The notes under the pieces were generated by a model. It did no database searches. It saw only the letters and a list, made by a program, of their open reading frames with translations, and was not told the DNA's origin. 64,000 nucleotides of DNA. It comes from JACVRX01 sp035697245. Its GTDB lineage: Bacteria > Actinomycetota > Actinomycetes > Jiangellales > Jiangellaceae. Made by a program: the position numbers and the translations under genes. Shown here one piece after another: positions 1 to 8,780 of the stretch. The DNA is taken from assembly GCA_035697245.1 (NCBI GenBank), contig DASSDH010000192.1, positions 28,142-92,141 of the forward strand. Reading direction: 5' to 3'. Numbering within the stretch: the first letter of the stretch is position 1; every line of letters starts with the position of its first letter.

Positions 1-1
1 C

Positions 2-376
2 ACCGAGGTCGTGGCGGGCGGGGGCGACGGCCACCTCGAGACGCTCACCCTCGCGAACAGGGACTCCGGCGCAACCGAAGACGTTTCGTCGAGCTGGCTG
101 TTCGTCTTCATCGGTGCCTCCCCGCGTACCGAGTGGCTCGGCCACGACGTCGTCCGGGACGACAAGGGGTTCGTCATCACTGGTCAAGAGCTCGTGGGCC
201 ACCCTCACACTGGGCTGTGGCCACTCGCGCGTGCGCCCTTTGCTCTCGAGACGAGCGTGCCCGGCGTGTTCGCCGCCGGCGATGTTCGACTTGACTCCAT
301 GAAGCGGGTCGCGTCAGCCGTCGGTGAAGGCGCGATGGCGATTTACCTTGTGCACCGTTACCTAGCGACGATCTGA
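2..376 (+). CDS. Thioredoxin reductase-like FAD/NAD(P) oxidoreductase, C-terminal part (cut by window edge)
   Basis: The reading frame is open from the left edge, so only about the last 124 residues are present. They match the C-terminal FAD-binding end of the thioredoxin-reductase family: a GASPRT turn, then an acidic strand and the classical FAAGDVR motif (FAD pyrophosphate contact), followed by the helix with SAVGEGAMA. The CxxC redox pair would lie upstream, so a true disulfide reductase cannot be told from a non-disulfide relative. The stop TGA overlaps the ATG of the next gene (TGATG), which suggests translational coupling with the sensor kinase. Pairing of such an oxidoreductase with a cNMP-binding kinase hints at a redox-sensing unit (inference). 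Confidence 0.85.
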   Translation, partial: TEVVAGGGDGHLETLTLANRDSGATEDVSSSWLFVFIGASPRTEWLGHDVVRDDKGFVITGQELVGHPHTGLWPLARAPFALETSVPGVFAAGDVRLDSMKRVASAVGEGAMAIYLVHRYLATI

Positions 377-1761
377 TGCGCCTCGACGACTTTCGCTCAC
401 TGAGCATCTTCGACGGCCTCACCGACGATCAGCTCGGAGAGCTCGTGGAGGGCGGCACCGAGGTTCGGATCGAGCCCGGGGTCGATTTGTTCCGGGAAGG
501 CGAGTACGCGGACTCCTGGTGGGTGCTCGTCGACGGTGCCGTTGACCTCATCCGTCACGTCGGTCGCGAGGACACCGTGGTCGCCAGGATGGATGTGCCG
601 GGCCGTTGGGCCGGCGGGTTCCGGGCGTGGGACGAGCACGGCGTCTATCTCGCGACTGGACGCGGAGTGACCGGTGGGCGGGTCCTCCGGGTGCCGGCGG
701 AAGTGCTACGCCGGTGGATCAACTCCTGGTTCCCGTTCGGTGGACACCTCATCGCGGGGCTCTATCGCACCGCACGCTCCATCGAGTCGACCGCGCGGCA
801 GCGCGAGTCCCTGGTCAGGCTCGGTACGCTTGCCGCCGGCCTCGCGCATGAGATCAACAATCCGGCATCCGCCGCAACCCGAGCGGTCGGCGCTCTCGAA
901 GCCGCTTGTCATGCCCTGCTCTCGTCCGTGCGCGAGCTGGCCGACGACGAGATCTCGTCCGGACAGTTCGCCGCGGTCGACGCGTTGCGCCGTGAGGTCG
1001 AACCCCGGTCCGCAGAGCCGGATCCGCTGGTCCGCGCTGACCTCGAGCAGGCTCTCTCGACCTGGCTCACGCGCCACGGCATCACGCGGGAGTGGACCAT
1101 CGCCCCGGCACTGGCTGCCGCCGGGGTCGATCTCGCCTGGTGCACGCGGGCCGCCACGGCCCTCGAGGGCTCGGCGCTGCAGCCGGGCCTGGAGTGGGTA
1201 GCGAACTCGACCGCGGTCGCCACGCTGCTGTCGGAGTTGAAGGAGTCGACACAGCGCATCTCCGAGCTCGTCGCCGCGGTCAGGTCATACTCGCAAATGG
1301 ACCGCACCTCGATGCAGCAGACCGACGTGGCGGACGGTCTCGACAGCACCTTGGTGATGCTCGGGCACAAGCTCCGCGATGGTGTCGCGGTCGTTCGTGA
1401 GTACAGCGCCGATGTCCCACAGATCGACGCCTACGCCGGAGAGCTGAACCAGGTGTGGACCAACCTGATCGACAACGCCGTCGACGCAATGCACGGCACC
1501 GGCATCCTGCGGGTGGCGACGCGGGCCGAGCGGGACAGCGTCGTCGTCGAGATCAGCGACACCGGTCCGGGAATGTCGCCGCAGGAGGCGGCTCGCGCGT
1601 TCGACGCCTTCTACACGACCAAGGAGGTGGGCAAGAGCCTCGGCCTCGGCCTCGACATCGCACAGCGCATCGTTGTGGAGCGCCACGGTGGCACGATCAC
1701 CATCGACTCTCGACCGGGCAGTACCGTGCTGCGGGTCCGAATTCCCATCCGGCCACGTTGA
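376..1761 (+). CDS. Cyclic-nucleotide-binding-domain sensor histidine kinase
   Basis: The 461-residue protein begins with a cNMP-binding/CRP-like sensor domain (about residues 5-115, starting with a FRSLSIFDGLTDDQL helix). It ends with a histidine-kinase core: H-box LAHEINNP with the likely phospho-acceptor His158, N-box NLIDNAVDAM (363-372), G1 DTGPGM (395-400), F-box FDAFYTTK and G2 GLGL (423-426). No transmembrane segment is visible, so it is a cytoplasmic kinase. No response regulator lies nearby. Its start overlaps the stop of the upstream oxidoreductase, so the two are probably co-expressed. The input signal (nucleotide, redox or other) is unknown. It ends only 4 nt from the convergent nitroreductase-family gene. 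Confidence 0.88.
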   Translation: MRLDDFRSLSIFDGLTDDQLGELVEGGTEVRIEPGVDLFREGEYADSWWVLVDGAVDLIRHVGREDTVVARMDVPGRWAGGFRAWDEHGVYLATGRGVTGGRVLRVPAEVLRRWINSWFPFGGHLIAGLYRTARSIESTARQRESLVRLGTLAAGLAHEINNPASAATRAVGALEAACHALLSSVRELADDEISSGQFAAVDALRREVEPRSAEPDPLVRADLEQALSTWLTRHGITREWTIAPALAAAGVDLAWCTRAATALEGSALQPGLEWVANSTAVATLLSELKESTQRISELVAAVRSYSQMDRTSMQQTDVADGLDSTLVMLGHKLRDGVAVVREYSADVPQIDAYAGELNQVWTNLIDNAVDAMHGTGILRVATRAERDSVVVEISDTGPGMSPQEAARAFDAFYTTKEVGKSLGLGLDIAQRIVVERHGGTITIDSRPGSTVLRVRIPIRPR

Positions 1762-1765
1762 TCTC

Positions 1766-2212
1766 TTAGGTGGGGCCACCGTCGACTGGCTCGAGAATGG
1801 CCACCGGGATGGTTCGACCTGCACGTCGTGCGTACTTCTCGACGCCGGGTACTTGGACGAGTACAACGTCGTTCCACATCGCGTCCCGTTCTGCTCCGAG
1901 CAGCTCGCGGGGCCGGACCTGAAACCGCCTGGCCGCGACCTGCACATCGGCCGCTGATGCCGCGCGCAAGTTATGGAACCAGTCCGGATCGCGAGCGGAG
2001 CCCGAGGCGGTGCCCCATACGACGAGGCCATCAGCGGAGTCCAGGAAGCGCACGCAGGTCGAGCGCGGGATGGCCGTCCGTCGGCCCGGCGTCGTGATGA
2101 TCAAAACGTGGACGTCCTTGCCGCCCCCAAAGAATCGCCCGTCGAGGACTCGGTACATCCATACGCCGATTCGGTTCCCTACCTGTGTGAACCTGCGCTT
2201 CAGGGTGCTCAC
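1766..2212 (-). CDS. Deazaflavin (F420)-dependent nitroreductase family protein
   Basis: This 148-residue protein resembles the Ddn/DUF385 family, small split-barrel proteins that use reduced F420 to reduce quinones or nitro compounds. Visible marks are the HVLIITTPGRRT strand-turn after an amphipathic N-terminus, the W-FHNLRA motif and the C-terminal EKYARRAGR segment. These are at family-typical positions, and the length is typical. The start is GTG at 2212. It lies 60 nt downstream of the dihydrofolate-reductase-like gene on the same strand. The physiological substrate cannot be predicted. Confidence 0.82.
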   Translation of the reverse strand: MSTLKRRFTQVGNRIGVWMYRVLDGRFFGGGKDVHVLIITTPGRRTAIPRSTCVRFLDSADGLVVWGTASGSARDPDWFHNLRAASAADVQVAARRFQVRPRELLGAERDAMWNDVVLVQVPGVEKYARRAGRTIPVAILEPVDGGPT

Positions 2213-2272
2213 CGGGCGCTTTGCGACCTGCCTTCCGGGCCAGGTCGAGAGTCTCGTGACACCAATGCTGCG

Positions 2273-2830
2273 TCAAGCCGGACGGTCGACGCGGTAGCGC
2301 AGATGAGTGACGTTCGGTGCGTCGACCACCCGGGTCTTCGTCAGGTGCCATCCAACGCCCGAGCGGTCGAACAGCGGCGTCCCATCGCCGAGGACGACAG
2401 GGACGACATGCAGCTGCACCTCATCGACCAGGCGCTCGGCCAGGCATTGGCGGGCAAGGTCGGCGCCTCCGCCGATCGTGGCGTAGCGGTCACCGGCTGC
2501 TTCTCGGGCGAGCTGGACTGCGGCCCGCACACCGTCTGCTACGAAGACGAATTCGATCGTGCCGCTGGGCGCCGGCCACGGTGGTCGGTGGGTCACCACG
2601 AAATGGGGCACCCGGTATGGCGTGTCTTCCCAACCGCCTGCGTCGTCCCCCGTACCGAAGGCGCCGCGGCCGATGATGATCGCCCCGGTGGTGCTGACCA
2701 GCTCATCCACGACTGGCCGGCTGACCTGCGTGGGGTTGAAGTACCAGTCATACAGGCCGCCATCAGCGCCGCCCGGGCCACAGATCAGTCCGTCGAGCGA
2801 TACGGCCATGTCTAGCAGCACTCGGGCCAT
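2273..2830 (-). CDS. Dihydrofolate reductase family protein (RibD C-terminal-like)
   Basis: The 185-residue sequence has the RibD-C/DHFR-like fold signature: an N-terminal MAVSLDGLICGPGG strand-loop, IIIGRGAFG, the HFVVTHRPP strand, ATIGGGADLA (NADPH-binding glycine run) and VDEVQLHVVPVVLGDGTPLF near the end. Members are NADPH-dependent reductases, mostly of unknown substrate; this is not canonical FolA. The ATG at 2830 is preceded by an AAGGAG ribosome-binding site. It probably forms a two-gene unit with the nitroreductase-family gene downstream. Confidence 0.85.
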   Translation of the reverse strand: MARVLLDMAVSLDGLICGPGGADGGLYDWYFNPTQVSRPVVDELVSTTGAIIIGRGAFGTGDDAGGWEDTPYRVPHFVVTHRPPWPAPSGTIEFVFVADGVRAAVQLAREAAGDRYATIGGGADLARQCLAERLVDEVQLHVVPVVLGDGTPLFDRSGVGWHLTKTRVVDAPNVTHLRYRVDRPA

Positions 2831-3052
2831 GCTTGCGCTCCTTCAGTCGGCGAGGTCACTCCACTCACGTAGACGCCCGAAGGGCACGAAATTCATCGCC
2901 GCCCTGGGTCTTGAATGGATCACGGCCCGACGGCGCCCTCACCGGCTGAATCCTGGTCGAGAATCCCGTGCAGCAGCTGGGTTTCCGTCGGTGATTCGGC
3001 CGAATTAGGGCAGAGTGTCGCCATGGCAGTGAGGAGCAGCACGGAGGTTGAT

Positions 3053-3163
3053 ATGAACGACATCGGCATGCGGGACTATCTGGTGATAAAGGAAACGGCC
3101 ACGGTGACGGAGGGCGGCGCCCCCGAGTTGTTGCACCGGCTCGCGACGACCGTGCGCGGCTGA
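3053..3163 (+). pseudogene. Probable remnant of an F420-dependent PPOX-class oxidoreductase
   Basis: A short frame of 36 codons follows a good GGAGG ribosome-binding site and ATG. Its sequence contains YLVIKETATVTEGGAPELL followed by HRLA, which resembles the mid-domain segment of PPOX-class F420-dependent oxidoreductases. The N-terminal flavin/F420-binding half and the C-terminal third are absent, and the frame stops one base before the GTG of the next gene. It is either a decayed gene fragment or a small leader ORF that now couples translation of the DinB gene. The rest of the 2831-3052 gap shows no coding signal that I can recognise. The family call is from memory of the motif. Confidence 0.42.
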
Positions 3164-3164
3164 C

Positions 3165-3689
3165 GTGGAAGCGGCAAACATACTCGTCGACGCCTTCGGC
3201 AGGATTCGTGAAATTGTCCACCACGTGGTCGATGGCCAGACACCTCGCCAGCTGGCATTCCGCGTCGACAGTGAAGCGAACTCCATCGCGTGGCTGGTGT
3301 GGCATCTCACGCGGATCCAGGACGATCACGTCGCGGAGGTGGCCCAGACCGAGCAGGTTTGGACTGCTGACGGCTGGTCGCAACGGTTCGGGTTGCCGTT
3401 CGCGCCGTCGGCGACCGGCTACGGGCACAACAGCGATGACGTGGCGGCCGTTCAGGTGCGTTCCGCGGAACTGTTGACCGGTTATCACGACGCGGTCCAT
3501 GACATGACCATCAGATACGTCGAAGGCCTGACCGACGCCGATTTCGAGCGCATCGTCGACCGGTCGTGGGACCCGCCGGTGACCCTGGCCGTCCGACTCG
3601 TCAGTGTGATCAGCGACGACCTTCAGCATTCCGGGCAGGCCGCATTCATCGCCGGAGTGCTGAGTCGGCGGCCCGGTTCTGGCGCATGA
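3165..3689 (+). CDS. DinB superfamily / DUF664 protein (mycothiol-transferase-like)
   Basis: The 174-residue protein has the DinB four-helix pattern with three spaced histidines that form the metal site: WHLTRIQDDH (first and second conserved His region) and a C-terminal DDLQHSGQAAF. Such actinobacterial proteins are metal-dependent thiol-transferase-like enzymes, often annotated mycothiol transferases; the substrate here is unknown. The GTG start lies 1 nt after the stop of the short remnant frame, so it may rely on re-initiation. The next gene (lhr) starts about 110 nt downstream on the same strand. Confidence 0.8.
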   Translation: MEAANILVDAFGRIREIVHHVVDGQTPRQLAFRVDSEANSIAWLVWHLTRIQDDHVAEVAQTEQVWTADGWSQRFGLPFAPSATGYGHNSDDVAAVQVRSAELLTGYHDAVHDMTIRYVEGLTDADFERIVDRSWDPPVTLAVRLVSVISDDLQHSGQAAFIAGVLSRRPGSGA

Positions 3690-3800
3690 TCGGAGTCGCA
3701 TCACCTGGGTTGGACCCTCAGCAGCCAGACTTCGACCGCAGATTCGCACCTGGTGCCCCAACCCCAGCCGGTTGTCGGTGGCACGGGTGAGGATGGACAT

Positions 3801-6800
3801 GTGACCGAAGTCCTGGAGGTGTTCGGGCGGGCGACCAGGGAGTGGTTCGCCGGCGCGTTCGCCGCGCCTACGGCAGCCCAAGAAGGTGCCTGGCGTGCCG
3901 TGACCGATGGCCGCAATGCGTTGGTCGTCGCGCCCACCGGATCGGGCAAGACGCTCGCGGCGTTCCTGTGGGCGCTCGATCGACTCACCGCCGAGCCGAA
4001 ACCAGCAGACCCGAAGCAGCGTTGCCGTGTCCTGTACGTCTCGCCATTGAAGGCCCTGGCAGTCGACGTCGAGCGCAACCTGCGTGCCCCGCTCTCCGGA
4101 ATCGGCCAAGCCGCCCGTCGCCTCGGGCTGCCCGAGCCCGACATCACAATCGGCATCCGTTCTGGCGACACGCCGGCTGACGATCGGCGCAGGTTCCAGC
4201 GGACGCCTCCCGACGTGCTCATCACCACACCCGAGTCGTTGTTCCTGATCCTGACGTCGCAGGCCCGTGACTCGCTGCGCGGGGTCGAGACGGTGATCGT
4301 CGACGAGGTGCACGCCGTCGCCGGTACCAAGCGCGGCGCCCACCTTGCCCTTTCGCTCGAACGAGTCGACGCGTTGCTGGCCAGACCCGCCCAACGGATA
4401 GGTCTCTCGGCGACCGTCCGGCCGATCGACGAGGTTGCTCGCTTCCTCGGCGGGTCGCAGCCGGTGCAGGTGGTCGATCCTGGCAGCACCAAGGAGTGGG
4501 ATCTTCGCGTCGTGGTTCCGGTGGCCGATCTCGGCGAGCTGGGTGGCCACGACACCGGCCCCCGCCCCGAAGGGCGTTCGTCCATCTGGCCGCATGTCGA
4601 GGAGCGTGTCCTCGACCTGGTCGAGGAGCATCGGTCGACCATCGTCTTCGCCAACTCCCGTCGGCTCGCCGAGCGACTCACGGCCCGGCTCAACGAGATC
4701 TCCACCGAGCGTGCCACCGGTGAGGCCCTGCCGAGCCCGGGCGAGCTCAGACCGTCCGAGATCATGGCCCAGGCGAGCGCCACCCGGGGCATCGAGGCCA
4801 CCGTGGCCCGCGCCCACCATGGGAGCGTCAGCAAGGAGCAGCGGGCCGTTATCGAGGACGACCTCAAGACCGGCCGACTTCCTGCGGTTGTCGCCACCAG
4901 CAGCCTCGAGCTCGGCATCGACATGGGCGCGGTCGACCTCGTCGTCCAGGTCGAATCACCCCCGTCGGTGGCCAGCGGCCTGCAGCGGGTCGGCCGGGCG
5001 GGCCACCAGGTCGGCGCCGTCTCCCGCGGTGTGCTGTTCCCCAAGTACCGCGGCGACCTGCTGCAGACCGCGGTCGTCGTCGAACGTATGCGGGCGGGCC
5101 AGATCGAGGAGCTGCACGCGCCGCGCAACCCGCTCGACGTTCTTGCTCAGCACCTCGTCTCCGCCCTTGCCATGGACGGCTGGGGTGTCGACGAGCTGCT
5201 CACGCTGGTCCGTCGCGCTCATCCCTTCGCTACTCTCCCCCGCAGCGCCTACGACGCTGTCCTCGACATGCTCTCCGGCCGCTACCCGTCCGATGAGTTC
5301 GCCGAGTTGCGCCCGCGCATCGTCTGGGACCGCACAGCCGGCACACTCACCGGCCGACCCGGCGCCCAGCGCCTTGCCGTCACCAGCGGTGGCACCATCC
5401 CCGACCGCGGGCTGTTCGGGGTGTATCTCGCCGGATCCGAGCGTGGTGCCCGGGTCGGCGAGCTGGACGAGGAGATGGTCTACGAGTCGCGCGTCGGCGA
5501 CGTGTTCGCACTCGGCGCCAGCAGCTGGCGGATCGAGGACATCACCCACGACCGGGTGATCGTCTCCCCTGCGCCCGGCCAGCCCGGCCGGCTGCCGTTC
5601 TGGAAAGGCGACATCCTGGGCCGGCCGGCCGAGCTCGGCACTGCCGTAGGCGCATTCGTCCGCGAGATCACCGCGCTACCTGACGACGTCGCCAGGGGAC
5701 GTGCGACGACCGCCGGCCTGGACGAGTGGGCCACCGACAACCTGCTCGGCTACTTGCGCGAGCAGCGCGATGCCACCGGGCACGTTCCCGACGACCGCAC
5801 ATTGCTGGTCGAGCGGTTCCGCGACGAGCTGGGCGACTGGCGGCTGATCGTGCACTCCCCGTACGGCGCCCAGATCCACGCCCCGTGGGCGCTCGCCATC
5901 GGGGCGCGGCTGCGCGAGCGCTACGGCGTCGACGTCCAAGCCGCACACGCCGACGACGGCATCGTGCTGCGCATTCCCGACACCGCCGAAGACCTCGGCG
6001 AGCCCGGCGGCGTGGGTCTGCCGGGTGCCGAGCTGGTCGTGCTCGACCCTGACGACGTCGACGACGCGGTCACCGCTGAGGTCGGCGGTTCCGCGTTGTT
6101 CGCTTCCCGCTTCCGGGAGTGCGCTGCCCGGGCTTTGCTGCTCCCCCGCCGCGACCCCCGCCGGCGGACGCCGCTGTGGCAGCAGCGGCAGCGCTCGGCT
6201 CAGCTGCTCGAGATCGCATCCAAGTACGGGTCATTCCCGATCGTGCTGGAGGCGCTGCGCGAGTGCGTCCAGGACGTGTACGACCTGGCTGGGCTGCAGA
6301 AGCTCATGCGGGCGATCGCGGACCGGTCGGTGCGGGTCGTCGAGGTCGAGACCCGTCAGCCGTCACCGTTCGCCCGGTCCCTGCTGTTCGGGTACGTGGC
6401 CTCATTCCTCTATGAGGGCGACTCGCCGCTGGCCGAACGGCGGGCCCAGGCGCTCTCACTCGATCCGACATTGCTCAGCGAGCTGCTCGGCCGGACGGAG
6501 CTGCGCGAGCTGCTCGACGCGTCGGTCATCCTGCGAACCGAGGCGGAGCTGCAACGCCTCTCGCCCGACCGCCAGGCTCGGGATCTCGAGGGCGTGGCCG
6601 ACCTGCTCCGCCTGCTCGGGCCACTCACGACGGCTGCCGTGGCAGAGCGATCGGTCGACGCTGCCGATGCTCCGCGGCAGCTGGCCGGGTTGGAAGACAC
6701 CCGGCGCGCCATCCGGGTCCGGGTGGCCGGCGAGGAGCGCTGGGCCGCCATCGAAGATGCCGGCCGACTGCGCGATGCGCTCGGCGTGCCGCTGCCGATC

Positions 6801-8339
6801 GGGGTGCCGGTGGCGTTCACCGAGCCGGTGCCCGACCCGATGGGTGACCTCGTGGCGCGATTCGCCCGCACCCACGGCCCCTTCCATGCGGCTGACCCGG
6901 CAGCGTGGCTTGGCCTGGGCGTGGCCGTCGTGTCCGACACGTTACGGAGGCTGGTGGCTGCCGGCCGGGTCGTCGAAGGCGAGCTGACGCCGGGGGCGTC
7001 GGGCACCGAATGGTGTGACGCCGAGGTGCTGCGACTGCTGCGGCGGCGCTCGGTGGCCGCGCTGCGCAAGGAGGCCGAGCCGGTCGATCCGGCCGCGCTT
7101 GGCCGGTTCCTGCCGGCTTGGCAACACGTGGGCGGCACTCTCCGCGGCGTGGACGGTGTGCTGCGGGTCGTCGAGCAGCTCGGTGGGTGCGCCGTTCCTG
7201 CCAGCGCGCTGGAACGGCTGGTCCTGCCGGCCCGGATCGCCGGGTACTCGCCGGCCTGGCTCGACGAACTCACGACGTCAGGCGAAGTCGTGTGGTCTGG
7301 GCACGGTTCCCTGCCGGGCACCGATGGCTGGGTGTCGTTGCATGTCGCCGACAGTGCCCCGCTGACCCTTCCCGACCCGGTCGATGAGTTTTCCCGGACG
7401 GAGTTGCATGACTCCGTGCGGGACGTGCTGTCTACCGGCGGCGCGTTCTTCTTCCGCCAGCTGTCCGATGCCGTGCACTCGACCGACGACGGCACACTCG
7501 TGGCGGTCCTGTGGGACCTGGTGTGGGCGGGCCACGTGAGCAACGACACGCTGGCGCCGCTGCGTTCGCTCGTCGGCGGCGGCCGGCCGTCGCATCGGTC
7601 CCGCCCGATGCGGCCGCCGCGTTCACGTTATGCCCGCGGACGGCCCGCTCTACCGGTTCGCGGCGGACCGCCCATCGCGGCCGGCCGATGGTCGCTGCTG
7701 CCGGCTCGCGACCCCGATCCGACCCGGCGGGCACATGCGGCCGCGGAGGGGCTGCTCGACCGGCATGGAGTCGTCACCCGGGGTGCCGTCGTCGCCGAGC
7801 GACTGCCCGGTGGCTTCGCGGCCGCCTACCGCGTGCTGTCGGCGTTCGAGGACAGCGGGCGGGCCCGGCGCGGATATTTCGTGGCCGGCCTCGGTGCCGC
7901 TCAGTTCGCACCGGTCGGGGCCGTCGACCGGCTCCGCGCGTTCGCAGACACTGCCGCTCGGCGGGAGCCGGTGCCGGCCCTGGTCCTCGCGGCGACCGAT
8001 CCGGCGAACCCGTACGGCGCGGCGCTGCCGTGGCCAGACCGAGACCAGCCCGGCGGCCATCGACCCGGCCGTAAGGCAGGCGCTCTCGTCGTGCTCGTCG
8101 ACGGCGAGCTCGTGCTCTACGTCGAACGCGGCGGCCGCACTCTGCTCTCGTGGTCCGACGACGCCGATCGTCTCCGCGCAGCTGCCGACGCACTCGCCCT
8201 GGCGGTCCGGGATGGAGCCCTGGGTGCGTTGAGGGTAGAGCGAGCCGACGGCGAGACGGTGACCACGACCGCATTGGGCGCGGCGCTGGCTGCCGCAGGG
8301 TTCCATGTGACCCCGCGGGGGCTGCGCCTGCGGTCCTGA
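3801..8339 (+). CDS. lhr: ATP-dependent helicase Lhr (large helicase-related)
   Basis: This is a superfamily 2 DNA helicase of about 1512 residues, the full long form. Visible are a Q-motif-like PTAAQ, Walker A APTGSGKT (44-51), the DEVH box (168-171), SATV motif III, a second RecA domain with TSSLELGIDMG and motif VI QRVGRAGH, then the winged-helix and Lhr-specific region, and a long C-terminal extension with several winged-helix-like segments. Lhr translocates 3' to 5' and is implicated in DNA repair. GTG at 3801 is preferred to GTG 3753 because family members begin shortly before the FxxATxxWF motif and GGATGG precedes it. It converges on clgR. Confidence 0.95.
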   Translation: MTEVLEVFGRATREWFAGAFAAPTAAQEGAWRAVTDGRNALVVAPTGSGKTLAAFLWALDRLTAEPKPADPKQRCRVLYVSPLKALAVDVERNLRAPLSGIGQAARRLGLPEPDITIGIRSGDTPADDRRRFQRTPPDVLITTPESLFLILTSQARDSLRGVETVIVDEVHAVAGTKRGAHLALSLERVDALLARPAQRIGLSATVRPIDEVARFLGGSQPVQVVDPGSTKEWDLRVVVPVADLGELGGHDTGPRPEGRSSIWPHVEERVLDLVEEHRSTIVFANSRRLAERLTARLNEISTERATGEALPSPGELRPSEIMAQASATRGIEATVARAHHGSVSKEQRAVIEDDLKTGRLPAVVATSSLELGIDMGAVDLVVQVESPPSVASGLQRVGRAGHQVGAVSRGVLFPKYRGDLLQTAVVVERMRAGQIEELHAPRNPLDVLAQHLVSALAMDGWGVDELLTLVRRAHPFATLPRSAYDAVLDMLSGRYPSDEFAELRPRIVWDRTAGTLTGRPGAQRLAVTSGGTIPDRGLFGVYLAGSERGARVGELDEEMVYESRVGDVFALGASSWRIEDITHDRVIVSPAPGQPGRLPFWKGDILGRPAELGTAVGAFVREITALPDDVARGRATTAGLDEWATDNLLGYLREQRDATGHVPDDRTLLVERFRDELGDWRLIVHSPYGAQIHAPWALAIGARLRERYGVDVQAAHADDGIVLRIPDTAEDLGEPGGVGLPGAELVVLDPDDVDDAVTAEVGGSALFASRFRECAARALLLPRRDPRRRTPLWQQRQRSAQLLEIASKYGSFPIVLEALRECVQDVYDLAGLQKLMRAIADRSVRVVEVETRQPSPFARSLLFGYVASFLYEGDSPLAERRAQALSLDPTLLSELLGRTELRELLDASVILRTEAELQRLSPDRQARDLEGVADLLRLLGPLTTAAVAERSVDAADAPRQLAGLEDTRRAIRVRVAGEERWAAIEDAGRLRDALGVPLPIGVPVAFTEPVPDPMGDLVARFARTHGPFHAADPAAWLGLGVAVVSDTLRRLVAAGRVVEGELTPGASGTEWCDAEVLRLLRRRSVAALRKEAEPVDPAALGRFLPAWQHVGGTLRGVDGVLRVVEQLGGCAVPASALERLVLPARIAGYSPAWLDELTTSGEVVWSGHGSLPGTDGWVSLHVADSAPLTLPDPVDEFSRTELHDSVRDVLSTGGAFFFRQLSDAVHSTDDGTLVAVLWDLVWAGHVSNDTLAPLRSLVGGGRPSHRSRPMRPPRSRYARGRPALPVRGGPPIAAGRWSLLPARDPDPTRRAHAAAEGLLDRHGVVTRGAVVAERLPGGFAAAYRVLSAFEDSGRARRGYFVAGLGAAQFAPVGAVDRLRAFADTAARREPVPALVLAATDPANPYGAALPWPDRDQPGGHRPGRKAGALVVLVDGELVLYVERGGRTLLSWSDDADRLRAAADALALAVRDGALGALRVERADGETVTTTALGAALAAAGFHVTPRGLRLRS

Positions 8340-8340
8340 C

Positions 8341-8356
8341 GGCCTGACGGCAGGCC
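8341..8356. terminator. Convergent hairpin between lhr and clgR
   Basis: GGCCTG-acgg-CAGGCC is a perfect 6-bp stem with a 4-nt loop in the 22-nt gap between two convergent stop codons. There is no U-tract on either side, as is common for actinobacterial terminators. Its placement suits a bidirectional terminator. Confidence 0.5.
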
Positions 8357-8361
8357 GCTGC

Positions 8362-8670
8362 TCAGCCGACCCCGACGGCGTCGAGCTCCCGCGGTCGCGG
8401 TCCACGCAGCTGAGTAAGCGCGCCCACGGCAGCGGCTTCGACCCGGGACATCTCGTCGCTCACCTCACGCAGGACCTCCGACATCGGTAGGTCCAGCGCT
8501 AGGCAGATCGCTGCCAGCAGCTCCGAGGACGCCTCCTTGCGACCACGCTCGACTTCGGACAGATAGCCGAGGCTTACTCGGGCAGCGGCCGAGACTTCAC
8601 GGAGGGTGCGACCTTGCTCGACCCGACGGCGCCGCAGCACGTCGCCGATCAGGCGTCTAACGAGAACCAT
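8362..8670 (-). CDS. clgR: ClgR-like XRE-family transcriptional regulator
   Basis: The 102-residue protein carries an XRE helix-turn-helix in its first two thirds: IGDVLRRRRVEQGRTLREVS, ARVSLGYLSEVERGRKEAS and a third helix ELLAAICLALDLP. This helix set and the gene position next to cinA-pgsA match ClgR, the activator of clp protease and other stress genes in actinobacteria. The C-terminus ends VGVG; known ClgR proteins are themselves Clp substrates through their C-termini. The ATG at 8670 has a G-rich ribosome-binding site, and a longer frame upstream lacks family similarity. Confidence 0.88.
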   Translation of the reverse strand: MVLVRRLIGDVLRRRRVEQGRTLREVSAAARVSLGYLSEVERGRKEASSELLAAICLALDLPMSEVLREVSDEMSRVEAAAVGALTQLRGPRPRELDAVGVG

Positions 8671-8780
8671 CGGCCCACCCCCTTCCACGACAGCTGCCGA
8701 GACCAATACGTCCACCGTACCTCCGGGTGGGCACAGCCTCGGAACGCGGACGCCATGCTCGGTCAACGTGTCCGACCGGG

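Noticed and set aside
2865..5128. Long minus-strand open frames (over 400 and 600 codons) opposite the first part of lhr
   Set aside because: They are GC-bias shadows: composition is low-complexity Arg/Ser/Gly, no family motif is present, and the plus-strand frame is an intact helicase.
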